Source: Oncomelania hupensis (Eukaryota > Mollusca > Gastropoda > Littorinimorpha > Pomatiopsidae). From it: a stretch of DNA of 64,000 nucleotides. The stretch spans positions 82,583,541 to 82,647,540 of the forward strand of contig CM072514.1 of assembly GCA_036898135.1 (NCBI GenBank). Direction: 5' to 3'. Under the pieces are notes generated by a model, which did no database searches, had not been told where the DNA came from, and saw nothing but the letters and a program-made list of their open reading frames with translations. Positions 20,349-31,119 of this stretch are shown in pieces. Positions within the stretch are counted from its first letter, which is position 1. The number at the start of each line of letters is the position of its first letter. The position numbers were made by a program, and so were the translations under genes.

Positions 20349-20906
20349 CTAGATCTTTAGTCCCAGATGTCCTGCCTTTTTCCCGTTGATCCTTTGCGTC
20401 AGCAACTGAAGATGTTGGGCATACTCGAGTATGCTTTCAGTTGGTCCTTGCCGCCTGTTGTGGAAGGAAGTCAGGAGGGTTGACGTGCCCCGTTGGTCGC
20501 TAAACGCCGCAGTCAGGACTTCCATGATGCCGTCTGCCGTAACAGCGGTGTCTGCTCTCCGCAGAACTTCCTGTCGGGCACACCCCGTCAGTGCTTGCAG
20601 CAGCCACTCCACCGCCGCGCCAGTGTCTAGGTGACAGTTCTTCAGGATTCGGGTGGCCTCCATTTGAAAATCTTCGAAGTCCTGCCCGTCCTCACCCGAA
20701 AAAGAAGGTAGCTTGGGAGGCGGCATCACGTAGAGGCGTGGCGTGAGGGCTGGTGGGCCGTTGACGTCTTGGACGCCGCTCACTCGGTCACTCGATGGTC
20801 CGCTGCCGTCCACCTGGGAGGGAGGTTGACTGTTGTTAGCTGTGGCCACAGCAACCGACGGTCCAGTGCTAGCTGGGAGTTGCACACTGCTGTCCTGCTC
20901 CGCCAT
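20349..20906 (-). CDS. LTR element gag-like protein, truncated (185 aa)
   Basis: Starts MAEQDSSVQLPAS in a Ser/Pro-rich N-terminus. It contains PPPKLPSFSGEDGQDFEDFQ, a typical gag capsid entry, then WLLQALTGCARQEV, LTAAFSDQRG and ILEYAQHLQLLTQ. It ends after GHLGLKI with no zinc knuckle, protease or polymerase, so the element has lost the rest. Role: capsid protein of the retroelement particle, if still functional. Confidence 0.75.
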   Translation of the reverse strand: MAEQDSSVQLPASTGPSVAVATANNSQPPSQVDGSGPSSDRVSGVQDVNGPPALTPRLYVMPPPKLPSFSGEDGQDFEDFQMEATRILKNCHLDTGAAVEWLLQALTGCARQEVLRRADTAVTADGIMEVLTAAFSDQRGTSTLLTSFHNRRQGPTESILEYAQHLQLLTQRINGKKAGHLGLKI

Positions 20907-20994
20907 CCTTGTTTGGCTTCTGGTTAAAATTCTTGAGGTCGCCGTTGTTAGTCTTGGTCTTGGTCTTTCAATGACTGCTGCTCCGTGTTAGCTG

Positions 20995-21014
20995 GGATCC
21001 TGCTCGCAGTGCCA
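20995..21014 (-). promoter_or_regulatory. Primer-binding-site-like sequence of the LTR element
   Basis: On the minus strand TGGCACTGCGAGCAGGATCC starts six bases after the 5' LTR end. TGG matches the complement of a tRNA 3' CCA. The tRNA species is not assigned. Confidence 0.5.
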
Positions 21015-21020
21015 GATCGA

Positions 21021-22064
21021 TGTAGCGGAGTGGAGGGTAGGTGGTAGAAGTAGGAAGAAGAGCGGAGCGCTCTAGAGGAGGCTGGTAGTAGGAGTACAGA
21101 AGAAGAAGACTCTCTTTTCCTTTTCTTTCACACTCGCACACCAATCGAAGATGTGGTTCTATTTCCAGCATTTATTTCTGAGTGAATAATTTTGAGCCAC
21201 GGAACAGACAGTCATTTACAGTAGTATGTACATTCTGTGTCGGCCCGTGTCTGCCGTCTCACTGCCCCTCCAACTGGGGGGTCAGTCGGTTTTTATCATA
21301 CAGCGCCAGCCTTAGCGGAGACGCACATGCGCGAGCCACTCGCGGAGCCTTAAGTAAGTGCCTGTGGGCCAAGTTTGTGTTATTTTCAATTTACAAATCC
21401 CGCTCGCCTTTGGCCTAATACAAATCAAAACATAACATAATACACATCACCAGAAAGGGCATAAAACAAGCTTCCCAAATATGTACATGAATTATTCATA
21501 CAAGGTACAGATAAATAATAAACTTCGAAAATACGCGACTCAAAGTACGACCTTAAGCACACAAGTTCACAAAAAGATACAAATGATACATTTAGGACAT
21601 ACCAAAAACCCATACGTATTACATGCTCTAAAAGCTTAATGTCCAATCTGGCTAACTATATACAAATAAAATGCATGACTTATCTGTAACTCTTACAAAT
21701 CATGAATCTCTATGTACACACTAACACAAGCTACAAACACAGTGTTATCGCAGGTTACATCACTGGGACTAGCGATCTCGGCCTTAACTACTCTAATATA
21801 AACTAAATTCATACAACATTCCATAAGAATAATATCTAAGACTAGCTACATAATAATTATTTGATGGACAGAAATAAAAGGGGGCTAGTGTACGGCTCTG
21901 ACAAGGTGTCGCATTTGGCAGTAAGTTTAAACAAAGGCTGTGCGTGTAGCAGACGACGCGTCGGCTAAACACGTTACACGAAAACGGTCAAGATAGCATA
22001 CTACATGACTAGTAAGGTTTAGGGATAGAAATACCGCACCAGTAGCGAACAGCAGTCGGCTACA
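21021..22064 (-). repeat. LTR (5' LTR in element orientation)
   Basis: Matches 18580-19623 in length and, as far as compared, in sequence. It is followed on the right by (TA)n. Confidence 0.93.
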
Positions 22065-22371
22065 TATATATATATATATAGCTTAGCTGGAAGTCCTTCT
22101 TCGCCTCTACTATAAAGTTTGTCCGGTATGGACGCTGATCTGGGCAGGTGCTGGGCCCCGCGGATCGGCCTGCTGTACGTTCAAAACCAGCGAAATCGTT
22201 ATAGCCGACATTTCCTTACCGAACGTTTAACCGTTTCTGAGATAAATAAATAAACAAAATGTCCACAAACTGCAATAGCCTCATTCCGCGCGCTTCCATT
22301 AAAAATCAAATTGAGGTTTCAGGATGTTTTCCCATATAGACCAAAAAATTTATGGTTTCTCTATGAAGCCT

Positions 22372-22441
22372 TGGTAGCTTATTTGTAAAACTTCCGCCTA
22401 CCGTGCAGGGAGACCCAAGTTCAAACCTTACGCGGGGCTTT
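22372..22441 (+). tRNA. Degenerate tRNA-like sequence (probable pseudogene or SINE head)
   Basis: The box A-like TGGTAGCTTATTTGT and box B-like AGTTCAAACCT are correctly spaced, and a T-run follows. Acceptor ends AGCC/GGGGCT can partly pair, but the anticodon loop is too long. Probably not a working tRNA gene. Confidence 0.25.
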
Positions 22442-22517
22442 TTTTTTGTGTGTGTTTTTTTTTTTTTACACTACAATATGGATATTTTTCTTTTTAATTT
22501 AGGCTTTTTACCTTTAA

Positions 22518-22599
<82 letters not shown>

Positions 22600-22765
22600 T
22601 ATAAACTAATAATAATAATACATTGTTATTATTAGTATTATTATTAGTAGTAGTATTAGTATTATTAGTATTATTATTATATCTTATATCAAATTTTCTT
22701 TTAAAACCTTGGTGTTTTTTATGATTTCTATTTGTATTATTCTATATTCAATATTATTATTATTA

Positions 22766-22798
<33 letters not shown>
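22518..22798. repeat. (ATT)n microsatellite, compound
   Basis: A long ATT run at 22518-22600, then TAATAA and TTAGTA variants, and a second run at 22753-22797. Confidence 0.95.
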
Positions 22799-22799
<1 letters not shown>

Positions 22800-22800
<1 letters not shown>

Positions 22801-22956
22801 AGGATCGGGATGGGGTGGTACGTGGAGGTAAAAGGGGGCTACGGGTAGGTTTAAAGGGGTCGTGGGTAGGCATAACGGGGATACGGGTATATATAAGGGG
22901 GTATGGTGATGGTCGATTCCTTTCATCCATACCTGCGAAACGATCAACGGGGAAGT
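22800..22956. repeat. G-rich minisatellite, split by the TIR element (other part 24607-24790)
   Basis: Loose repeats of GGTATCAAGGGGGTA/GGGTAGGT-type units occur here and continue on the far side of the 1.6-kb element. The element therefore landed inside one array. Confidence 0.65.
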
Positions 22957-22962
22957 ATCAAG

Positions 22963-24606
22963 CAGAGATGAGAATCTTCCGCTTTTTAGCGGAAATCCGC
23001 TCTTTCGGAAGGTCCCAGGGTCATTTTTGAGATCGGTTTAAATCCGGTGAGAAAATTTTAGTGTATATGATTAGGGTGAGTTGTTGATTTTCGATCTCGC
23101 AGCTTATTCCCACTCGTTATTCCCATGCGGATTGTTGTCATTTGGTTCGCTCTCACTTCGTTTTCGTCGATCCACCAAGCTGCCGTAAAAAGCCGAGATA
23201 AACCGATTTCTTTCTTCCGTGTGTCCTGGTAAACGTACGTGGGGCTCTCTTAGATACTAGCCATCGCATTACGGAAGTGACGTTGCGTATCTAAGCCTCC
23301 CGTTTTTCTGCGTAATAAGATTCCGGCTGTTCCCAGACACTCCCGCTGATAGTGACGTCACTCAAATAGGCGCTTGAAGCCCTTTCTCATGCGCTGAGTT
23401 GTAGTGCGAACGATGGAACAGCCAAAACATCACGTGGTTGATCAGCCATTGTCTAGAACAAAGCGTGACTTGTAAAATGCTTCGAAAACTAAATCCTGGA
23501 GAAAAGGCTCTTGCTACCCATATCTACAGTGGTGTAAAAAACAAGTGGAACTTTTTTAAGTGGTTAGAAGAAAAGTTGAACACAACAGTCTTAGTTCGTT
23601 TGAAGGACAAAAAGATCGAAAGAAATGTGGAGTTGAATGCAGAGGCAGAGAAACAAGCCAGACTGGCTCATAAGAAAGCTCTGACTGCCCGACTTCAGGT
23701 GTTGGTGAGGAAGAGAAGTGAGATTAGAAGTCAAAAGCCACCAGCCAAGAAAACAAGAACTGGATAGTTGCCTGGCTTCAGTTATAAAATACATGCACAT
23801 GTACATAGTTCATTCAATAATTGTGTGTGTGCAGACTGTGTATAGCATGTTGGTACCTGCCAGTTTTTATTTATACTTTTAACAATTCTTCAAAAAAACA
23901 TGAGAATGTTGTATACACAAAGAACTGTAATCCTAGTGCATGACGTAATTGTAAACTTCAGCCTGACTTCAGTGCCTGACTACGACTTCAAGGCTGAAGT
24001 TGTTCATAATGTATATGATTATAGCATCAGAACTGTTTTAGGAACTACTGCCTGAAACCATCCGTATTTCTGCTTTCCTTGTTGTGGTTTTTCCAAGACA
24101 TTATCTTGAAATTGTAAACCTTGTTTGAACAGTCAATCGAGGTATTTATGATTTTATTGTTTGGTGTGACCGTAAGAGTGTCAGTGAGGCTTCATACTGA
24201 TTCTATGTATAAATGTACAACTCTGTTTTCGACAGTAATTATGTGCATTGGTAAAGCCTTGTCTTGTCATTGTTATTTAAACCATTCTTGTCTGCAGTCA
24301 AAAGGAATGTTTGTTTAATACAAGGCTTAACTGATGTTTGAAATAAATTCATTAGGCCTATGTGTTGAACTGTGGAGAGATAACAACAGCATTTTAGTAC
24401 CACAAAAACAACTGATCTGACCCCATAAAATAAGGCTCAGAATGCATAGATTTTAACCATCTTTTCAAAAATTTACCGGGGGGGCATGCCCCCGGACCCC
24501 CCTAGCATCGCGTACCTGCTTTGCAGGTACGCGCACTCGTGGCTTCGCCACTCGACAGACTTTGGAATTTGTCCTCCTTTTTGTCATTTGAGGATTCTCA
24601 TCTCTG
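22963..24606 (+). mobile_element. TIR element with hairpin-rich ends and one small ORF
   Basis: CAGAGATGAGAATC on the left pairs with GATTCTCATCTCTG on the right, and ATCAAG flanks both ends (22957-22962 and 24607-24612). Left subterminal hairpin: CCGCTTTTTAGCGG. Right subterminal hairpins: GGGGGCATGCCCCC, GCGTACCTGCTTTGCAGGTA and GTGGCTTCGCCAC in close succession (24480-24556). It is 1644 bp. CAGAG ends and a 6-bp duplication match the MITE at 10097-10521. No transposase is recognised. Confidence 0.75.
23477..23767 (+). CDS. Small basic protein inside the hairpin-rich TIR element (96 aa)
   Basis: Starts MLRKLNPGEKALATHIYSGV and continues through a Trp/Phe pair (WNFFKWLEE). The C-terminal half is an Arg/Lys/Glu/Ala-rich helix ending PPAKKTRTG, a possible nuclear-localisation tail. 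A short upstream frame (MEQPKHHVVDQPLS at 23413) stops just before this ATG. No family is recognised. Its only context is the TIR element, so it may be an accessory DNA-binding protein or a captured host exon. Confidence 0.35.
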   Translation: MLRKLNPGEKALATHIYSGVKNKWNFFKWLEEKLNTTVLVRLKDKKIERNVELNAEAEKQARLAHKKALTARLQVLVRKRSEIRSQKPPAKKTRTG

Positions 24607-24881
24607 ATCAAGGAGGGTACAGGTAGGTTACAAGGGGGGTACGGAAGGTATCAAGGGGGTATAGGGAGGTATCAAGTGGGTTCAGGGAGGTATCAAGGGG
24701 GTATGATGAGGCATCATGGGGGGGGACGGGGAGATATCAGGGGGGGCGGTATGGGGAGGTATCAAGGGGGATATGGGGAGGTATCATCGTCCAAATGAAA
24801 CTCGCAGACAACAGTTGTCTCTCTGTCTACATTTTAAACAGCAACCTGTGTACCCTGGCTCGCCAGGGTACAAAACCACTA

Positions 24882-24882
<1 letters not shown>

Positions 24883-24928
<46 letters not shown>
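24883..24928. repeat. (TA)n tract abutting an LTR
   Basis: A pure TA run ending exactly where TGTAGC begins. Confidence 0.95.
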
Positions 24929-24932
<4 letters not shown>

Positions 24933-25650
24933 GCCGAGCGGAGGATTTGACTCCCGTCTCTCGGCCACGACCCTGCGAACATTGCTCCACCCGAGCTGTT
25001 ATTTTCATTTTGCCACTCAAAAGAGGGACATACAAATATTTGCCCTGCAAGGCGGTGAAGTGTGGTTTGGAGTACCGGGTTGCCGGCTACTAGTGCCACG
25101 CACTCTACTGCAAGGTCGCTGCCACCGACCTGCATAAAATGCCTGCCGACAATGTGGTCGCGCTCGCCACCAAAAGCAGCAGGCGAATGGTCAGCCGGGG
25201 AGAACAAATGTCGTGTCGCCTTGTCCTGCTAACCCAATGGCATACCCAAAGGATTCTGCAAAGCAGGAGCCACCCAAGGCTAGTCTAACCAAGAAACTCA
25301 AGGTAGACAATTTCTCTCCCAAGCCTCAACCAGTCGCCTCCCTTTCCGCTACAGATCCCACAGCTCAAATAGAACCATGTCCCCATGGTTTCCCCGTTCG
25401 CAACAGGTATGTCTGGAACCGACACTGACTACGCCAAGCCAGTCCTTACCACGGTCCAGCATCATCCGGTTCCAGGTCGTTTGCACCACTTGTAGCTGAG
25501 CAGAGGATTTGACTCCCGTCTCTCGGCCACGACCCTGCAAACATTGCTCCACCCGAGCTGTTATTTTCATTTTGCCCCTCAAAGTAGGGACATAAAAATA
25601 TTTACCCTGCAAGGCGATGAAGCGTGGTTGGGAGTACCGGGTTGCCGGGC
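24929..25650 (+). mobile_element. LTR element remnant: LTR, short interior, partial second LTR
   Basis: The LTR is 24929-25353 (starts TGTAGCCGAGCGGAGG, ends CGCTACA). An interior of 137 bp follows, including TGGAACCGACACTG as a possible primer-binding site. A second LTR starts at 25491 and breaks off at about 25650, where gag-like internal sequence follows (DDAQNYD-type at about 25685). The LTR contains a conserved frame starting MPADNVV that recurs in every copy of the family. Confidence 0.75.
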
Positions 25651-26332
25651 AAGCACTCGAAGTTTACATCAGACTGTCGAACGATGATGCCCAAAACTAC
25701 GACGTATGGTTTCTCCACCCTGATTTTGCTCCATAGCTCAGTAGTCAACACACAAGACGAGGAGACCACAACACCGCACCTCGAAGCCGAAGCTAAGTCC
25801 ATAGAACACGTGCACGAACACTGATCTATAGGGACTGTGCGGTAGTCCACTCTTCCAGGAAAAAGAACAGTATGACAAAAAGAACAAATAGCTCAATGCT
25901 GAGACAGTAGCAAATATCGAGAACAGTAGCAGCATAGACCCATCAAGGAGCGAACTACTCGAAGTGAACTTTGGACTGTTAAGTTAATCCTAGTTATATT
26001 ACGTTTTGTACATTTAAGTTAGTGTAGTGATTAGAGAATTATGTAAAGAATAGAGGAATTAAAAGTGATATTTACTGTTAACAAGTGGCTGGACTACCTA
26101 TGTTTCATAGCCGTGCGAGAGCTAGCGTGTCAGTGAATCTTTACACTTTTCTCCCTATATCTGTAATCCCATCCTCACACAGACCGGGCCAAACATATAA
26201 ATGTATTAAGATTAGTCATAGGGCGATTTAACTAGCCGATCCCCGCAGACGAAAGACAAGTAGGTCATAGCATTCCATTGTGCAGAGCCCAGCAACAATA
26301 GACCCACCGTCACACCTACATTTTTGTGTTTA

Positions 26333-26640
26333 TGTTATCACATTTATGTAGCGCTCAGGAGCTACTCAAGGCCCTGGTGGATACAGGACATAACTCCTGC
26401 CCCCTGAGGTGCTCATCTGCAATCTTTGGACGCATAGTGTGACGCCCAGACGACTGAGCACTTCCTGGGATGGGGAGAAAGGAACCTAGTGTATGCTGGG
26501 CGTATTTGTGTAGCCGGCACTCACCCGTCTAGGACTTGAGCGGCAGGATCTTTAAAGTCCATGCGATGGAATGCGTGCGTGCACAGACTAGATCTCTGTT
26601 TATACTCATCCGAAAAAGTAGGGGCATAATGTCAAGGTAT
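26333..26640. repeat. Dispersed repeat, second copy at 58225-58500
   Basis: Shares TAGCGCT-x-CAGGAGCTACTCAAGG-like text, GGCCGATACAGGA-like text, CTGAGCAC, the GGGTGTAGC-type part and CAGGATCTTTAAA with the other copy, in the same orientation. It looks like a SINE- or MITE-size family. No box A/B or TIR could be defined. Confidence 0.6.
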
Positions 26641-26745
26641 TTTTTATTTAGTTTTAATAAATAAATAAATAAATAAATAAATAAATGTATTTATTATTAG
26701 TTTTATTTTTTTTAATTTATTATTGTTGTTGTTATTAGTATTATT

Positions 26746-26750
26746 ATTAC

Positions 26751-26799
<49 letters not shown>

Positions 26800-26896
26800 T
26801 TAATTCACGAAAAGGCAGAGAACTTTGATTCTCCTTCCCTGACTCCGAACAGAAAGTTGCAGGCCATTTTCTTTAAAAAAAACAATAAATACATTA

Positions 26897-26953
<57 letters not shown>
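26746..26953. repeat. (ATT)n and (TAA)n microsatellites
   Basis: Runs at 26746-26800 and 26898-26953 with a short unique stretch between. Confidence 0.9.
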
Positions 26954-26956
<3 letters not shown>

Positions 26957-26989
26957 GATGATGATGATAATAATAATAATCATAATTAT

Positions 26990-27589
<600 letters not shown>

Positions 27590-28304
27590 TGTAGCCGAGC
27601 GGAGTATTTGACTCCCGTCTCTCTGTCACGACCTTGAAAACATTGCTCCACCCGAGCTGTTATTTTCATGTTATCCCTCAAAAGAGGGACATAAAAATAT
27701 TTGCCCTGCAAGGTGGTGAAGCGTGGTTGGTAGTACCGGGTTGCCGGCTACTAGTGCCACGCACTCTTCTGCAAAGTCGCCGCCACCGACCTGCATAAAA
27801 TGCCTGCCGACAATGTAGTCCCGCTCACCACCAAAAGCAGAAGGCGAATGGTCAGCTGGGGAGAACAAATGTCGTGTCGCCTTGTCCTGCATAACCCAAT
27901 GGCATCCCCAACGGATTCTGCAAAGCAGGAGCCACCCAAGGCTAGTCTAACCAAGGAACTCAAGGTAGACAATTTCTCTCCCAAGCCTCAACCAGTCGCC
28001 TCCCCCCTTACCGCTACAGATCCCACAGCTCAAATCGAACCATGTCCTCATGGTTTCCCCGTTCGCAACAGGTATGTCTGGAACCGACACTGACTACGCC
28101 AAGTTAGTCCACAAAGCACTGCATTCAGCAGTTACCACGGTCCAGCATCATCCTGTTCCCGGTCGTTTGCACCACTTGTAGCCGAGCGGAGTATTAGACT
28201 CCCGTCTCTCGGCCATGACCTTGACCAAGGTTAGTCTAACCAAGAAATTCAAGGTAGATAATTTCTCTCCCAAGCCTCAACCAGTCGTCTCCCTTTCTGC
28301 TACA
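27590..28304 (+). mobile_element. Miniature LTR element (TRIM-like), LTR-158 bp-shortened LTR
   Basis: The left LTR is 27590-28018 (TGTAGCCGAG to CGCTACA). The interior 28019-28176 has no gene. The right LTR 28177-28304 has lost its middle but keeps both ends (TGTAGCCGAG, CTGCTACA). ATAAT-type sequence flanks both sides within (TAA)n. Identical family frames (MPADNVVPLTTKSRRRM) lie inside the LTR. It is too small to code for its own movement. Confidence 0.8.
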
Positions 28305-28901
28305 ATAATAACAGTAATACATAAATAATTATTTATATGAACCTTAATTTGGTTTCTTCTCTTCTGTATTCCCGTGGAAATGACCATATTTTTATAAGAA
28401 TACTAAGAATAACAATAAGCAGTACTAACTGGTTTACCTGACACCTACTAATAATATAATTTAAACCAGTGTGAAGTTTCGTACGTTGCAGTTGGTTAAC
28501 AATGTTTTTAGAAAACACTCACATGTACACACACACCCACACACACACACATGCACACACACATACACAAGTGCACACACACAAACACTTACTACAGCTG
28601 CACAATGAGGACTGTGACACGTCTGTAACAACGATGTTGTCAGACGTGATATGGTCAACCACATCTACAGATATTTAAAAAAAAAAAACGCCCTCTCAAG
28701 GTGATAGATCATTAAGCTACGTAATAACCTATCTAAATAAAGTCAATGTAGTTGTAGTTTGCAGCGGCCTTACACGCATTTAACTTGGGTTCTAGGACGC
28801 ACAGCACGACTGTACTACTGCTTATTTGCGCTTTTTGAGGGTCAAGAATCACCTTGTCGCTGTACTTGCTTAGCCTACTATTGGTTTGGTGAAAGGAAGC
28901 C

Positions 28902-28957
28902 ATGGACAAGCTCAAGCTCCTTGTGCTAACTCTTTGCGGAATTCTTTTTCTGATTTG
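28902..28957 (+). CDS. Signal-peptide exon of Cys-rich protein copy B
   Basis: Encodes MDKLKLLVLTLCGILFLI, with the same start context (AAGCCATGG), same GTAAGT donor and same phase (TG left over) as copy A. It differs from copy A at 3 of 56 bases. In arm B the Cys exons that would follow lie at 39460 onward. Confidence 0.6.
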
Positions 28958-29809
28958 GTAAGTTGATGAGATGCACTATTAATAGTTTTCGAATGCTGAA
29001 GACATAGCGTCATTTTAAAATGGCATTAACTTTTAGAAAAATGGTGGTGGAGGAGTACGTGATCCACAATGGTCAGCACCCTGAGTAAAGGCGCTTTGTT
29101 GCGTTAACTTTAGACGTTTTAACTCCATGGGAAAAATAAAGGAATTACGAATACGAACTGACTAAATGTATTCGTGTGGACACTCCGCTGTGATATAAAA
29201 CTTGAATGCACAACGCCATTACCAATGATGTTTGTTTCTGTTTTAATTCACGACTTTTACAGGCTGTGAAACTGCATGAGATGCTTCTTTTACAGAGATC
29301 CAAGAGCAACACGCAACAATTACAGTATTAAAATAGTGTTATTGTATGTATGTTAAATTCAGAACTCTTAAATAAAAAATAAAAATTATACTACACAATA
29401 TTGAAATAAAAAACAAAACAAGATTCAAGATTTAATCCTATTACTCTTACCTTCCGGGATGATTTGGATACGAAAACATAAGCATAACAATCCTAATTCA
29501 GTTATTAAAAAAATAATAATAACATTAAATTCCAAGTTAAACATTTAAAACGGTAACATTCTACCACTTTTGTTATAATCATTAGTAGGCCTATACGCCT
29601 TTTCTTAGTTTTATAAATTTAATCAAATTTAGTGACACTTGTTTTGTAAGACCGATAACAAAACAATAATACTGTACTTGTTCTGATTTCCGGTTGATTC
29701 GACTAGGGTCGGTTCAACTGAGGTCGGTTCGACTAAGTCGTTTTGAATAACGGTCGGTTTGCCTATAGGTCAGTTCGACTATTGCCGATTCGTCTACATA
29801 TGTTTGCAG

Positions 29810-30540
29810 TATACGTGCAATTAAAATGATGCAGCCGTGTAAATTCGAACATTAGCAAATTAGAAAGGTCTAAGATGGTCATCTTCATAAACACTGGTTT
29901 GTCTAGATTAGCTTTGGTGGTTTTCATGGTAACAGCATACAGTGAGTCATGAAACTCTTGGTAACCGAGGTATTGAGGCTTAGATGTTAACCTAATTGCC
30001 TTATTAGATGTTGTAATTAGCCTAACGTCTTTGGCTTGTAAGGGTTCTCAAACGTTTTACCAAAACAGCTGTTATTCAGGAACTTAATGAAATCTTTTTC
30101 AAACGTAGAATGTGCTTGTTTTCTTAGCTCAGTGTTTTATTGATGTACCCAGCCAAGACCACCGTTTGTTAGAAATGTAAACGCTTATGACTCGCCGTGG
30201 CCTTCAACCCATCATGACTGACGTAGAACTGAAGGTTTCTGTAGTGACAGACGTAATTAGATTTGTTAAAAAGATTAGGAATAAGTTTAAGTTGCTTGTC
30301 TGTTCCTTGTTTACTTTCCAGTGCTAATGGGTAATCCTTATGAAGATTGTGTAATGATTCAGGGTATTCGAGATCAACTTCAACAATAAACTCTATTGGG
30401 TGATCTTTAGGGTGTTTTAAAAGCCCTTCTAAACGCGATAGGCTTGCAGGGTTTGGATTAACAAGTAATTTAAAATCTGAAACCTGTAAAGGTTCACTCA
30501 ATGCCCAACTGTATAACTTATTTGCAAGATATAAAATGCA
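29810..30540 (-). pseudogene. Polinton/Maverick-type family B DNA polymerase relic
   Basis: On the minus strand: a motif A-like stretch ANKLYSWALSEPL, where the usual Asp before Ala-Asn is Leu. Next come VEVDLEYPESLHNLHKDYPL, then NKSNYVCHYRNLQFY, then motif B-like KFLNNSCFGKTFEN (30090-30070 region). In another frame follow YLGYQEFHDSLYAVTMKTT and MTILDLSNLLM. The order matches the palm domain of protein-primed PolB of Polintons. Stops, at least two frameshifts, the lost motif A Asp and the missing DTDS motif make it inactive. It lies in the intron of copy B, opposite in strand to that gene. Confidence 0.75.
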
Positions 30541-30568
30541 GTGATGGAACAGTCAAATACAACATATT

Positions 30569-30571
<3 letters not shown>

Positions 30572-30663
<92 letters not shown>
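30572..30663. repeat. (TA)n microsatellite, about 90 bp
   Basis: A pure TA run inside arm B just before the small Polinton ORF relic. Confidence 0.97.
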
Positions 30664-30666
<3 letters not shown>

Positions 30667-30778
30667 GCAATAACAATTATTAGCAACAAAACCTGAAGAA
30701 TTAATAGAGCCAAATTCTTCTTCCAGCTAACAAGTTTATTATTTTGTTGCAGCGGCTGTTCTGGGAGCTTCCGGTTAC
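30664..30778 (+). pseudogene. Small membrane ORF of the Polinton relic, copy B (broken)
   Basis: Matches the 43-aa frame at 7113-7244: KPEELIEPNSSS, then a TAA, then QVYYFVAAAVLGASGY. It is cut by an insertion and resumes near 32816 with LMYKY and a stop. The intact copy in arm A shows the original frame. Confidence 0.5.
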
Positions 30779-31119
30779 TTTTCAAGATTTAAGATTCAAG
30801 ATAACTTATTGCCAAGTGAATAATACACAAGGAATGCATTTGGTCAATGCTGCAGCACCACACACAAAAGCACAAATAAAACATAGTGAACAAGCTGACA
30901 GCAAATCACAATAAAAAAAAAAGAAGATTACGTCATAAAACAGATGAACTTTACAAAAGGGCAAATATATAGTTCTTAGTCAACACACACACACACACAC
31001 ACACATACACACACACCTACACCACACACACCCACCCACACCTATACCACACATACACATACACAAACATACACACATATTGCTAAATTCTAACCATCCA
31101 GTTTTCACACTTCCTCCAT

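Larger units (their letters stand above)
18580..22064 (-). mobile_element. Young LTR retrotransposon, internally deleted, minus orientation
   Basis: Two direct copies of 1044 bp (18580-19623 and 21021-22064) start TGTAGCGGAG and end GGCTACA. Every stretch I compared was identical at a constant offset of 2441. The 1397-bp interior carries only a gag-like frame on the minus strand and a primer-binding-type site next to the right LTR. Insertion was into (TA)n, so the target duplication cannot be delimited. With no pol, it must rely on another element for movement. Identical LTRs imply very recent insertion. Confidence 0.93.

Noticed and set aside
18741..21646. Repeated 78-aa and 73-aa frames
   Set aside because: They recur only because both LTRs are identical; no protein features are present.
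29892..29951. Plus-strand ATG with a signal-peptide-like stretch and a GTGAGT donor
   Set aside because: It is the antisense of the well-supported PolB relic (the EFHDSLYAVTMKTT region), so the hydrophobic reading is a shadow.
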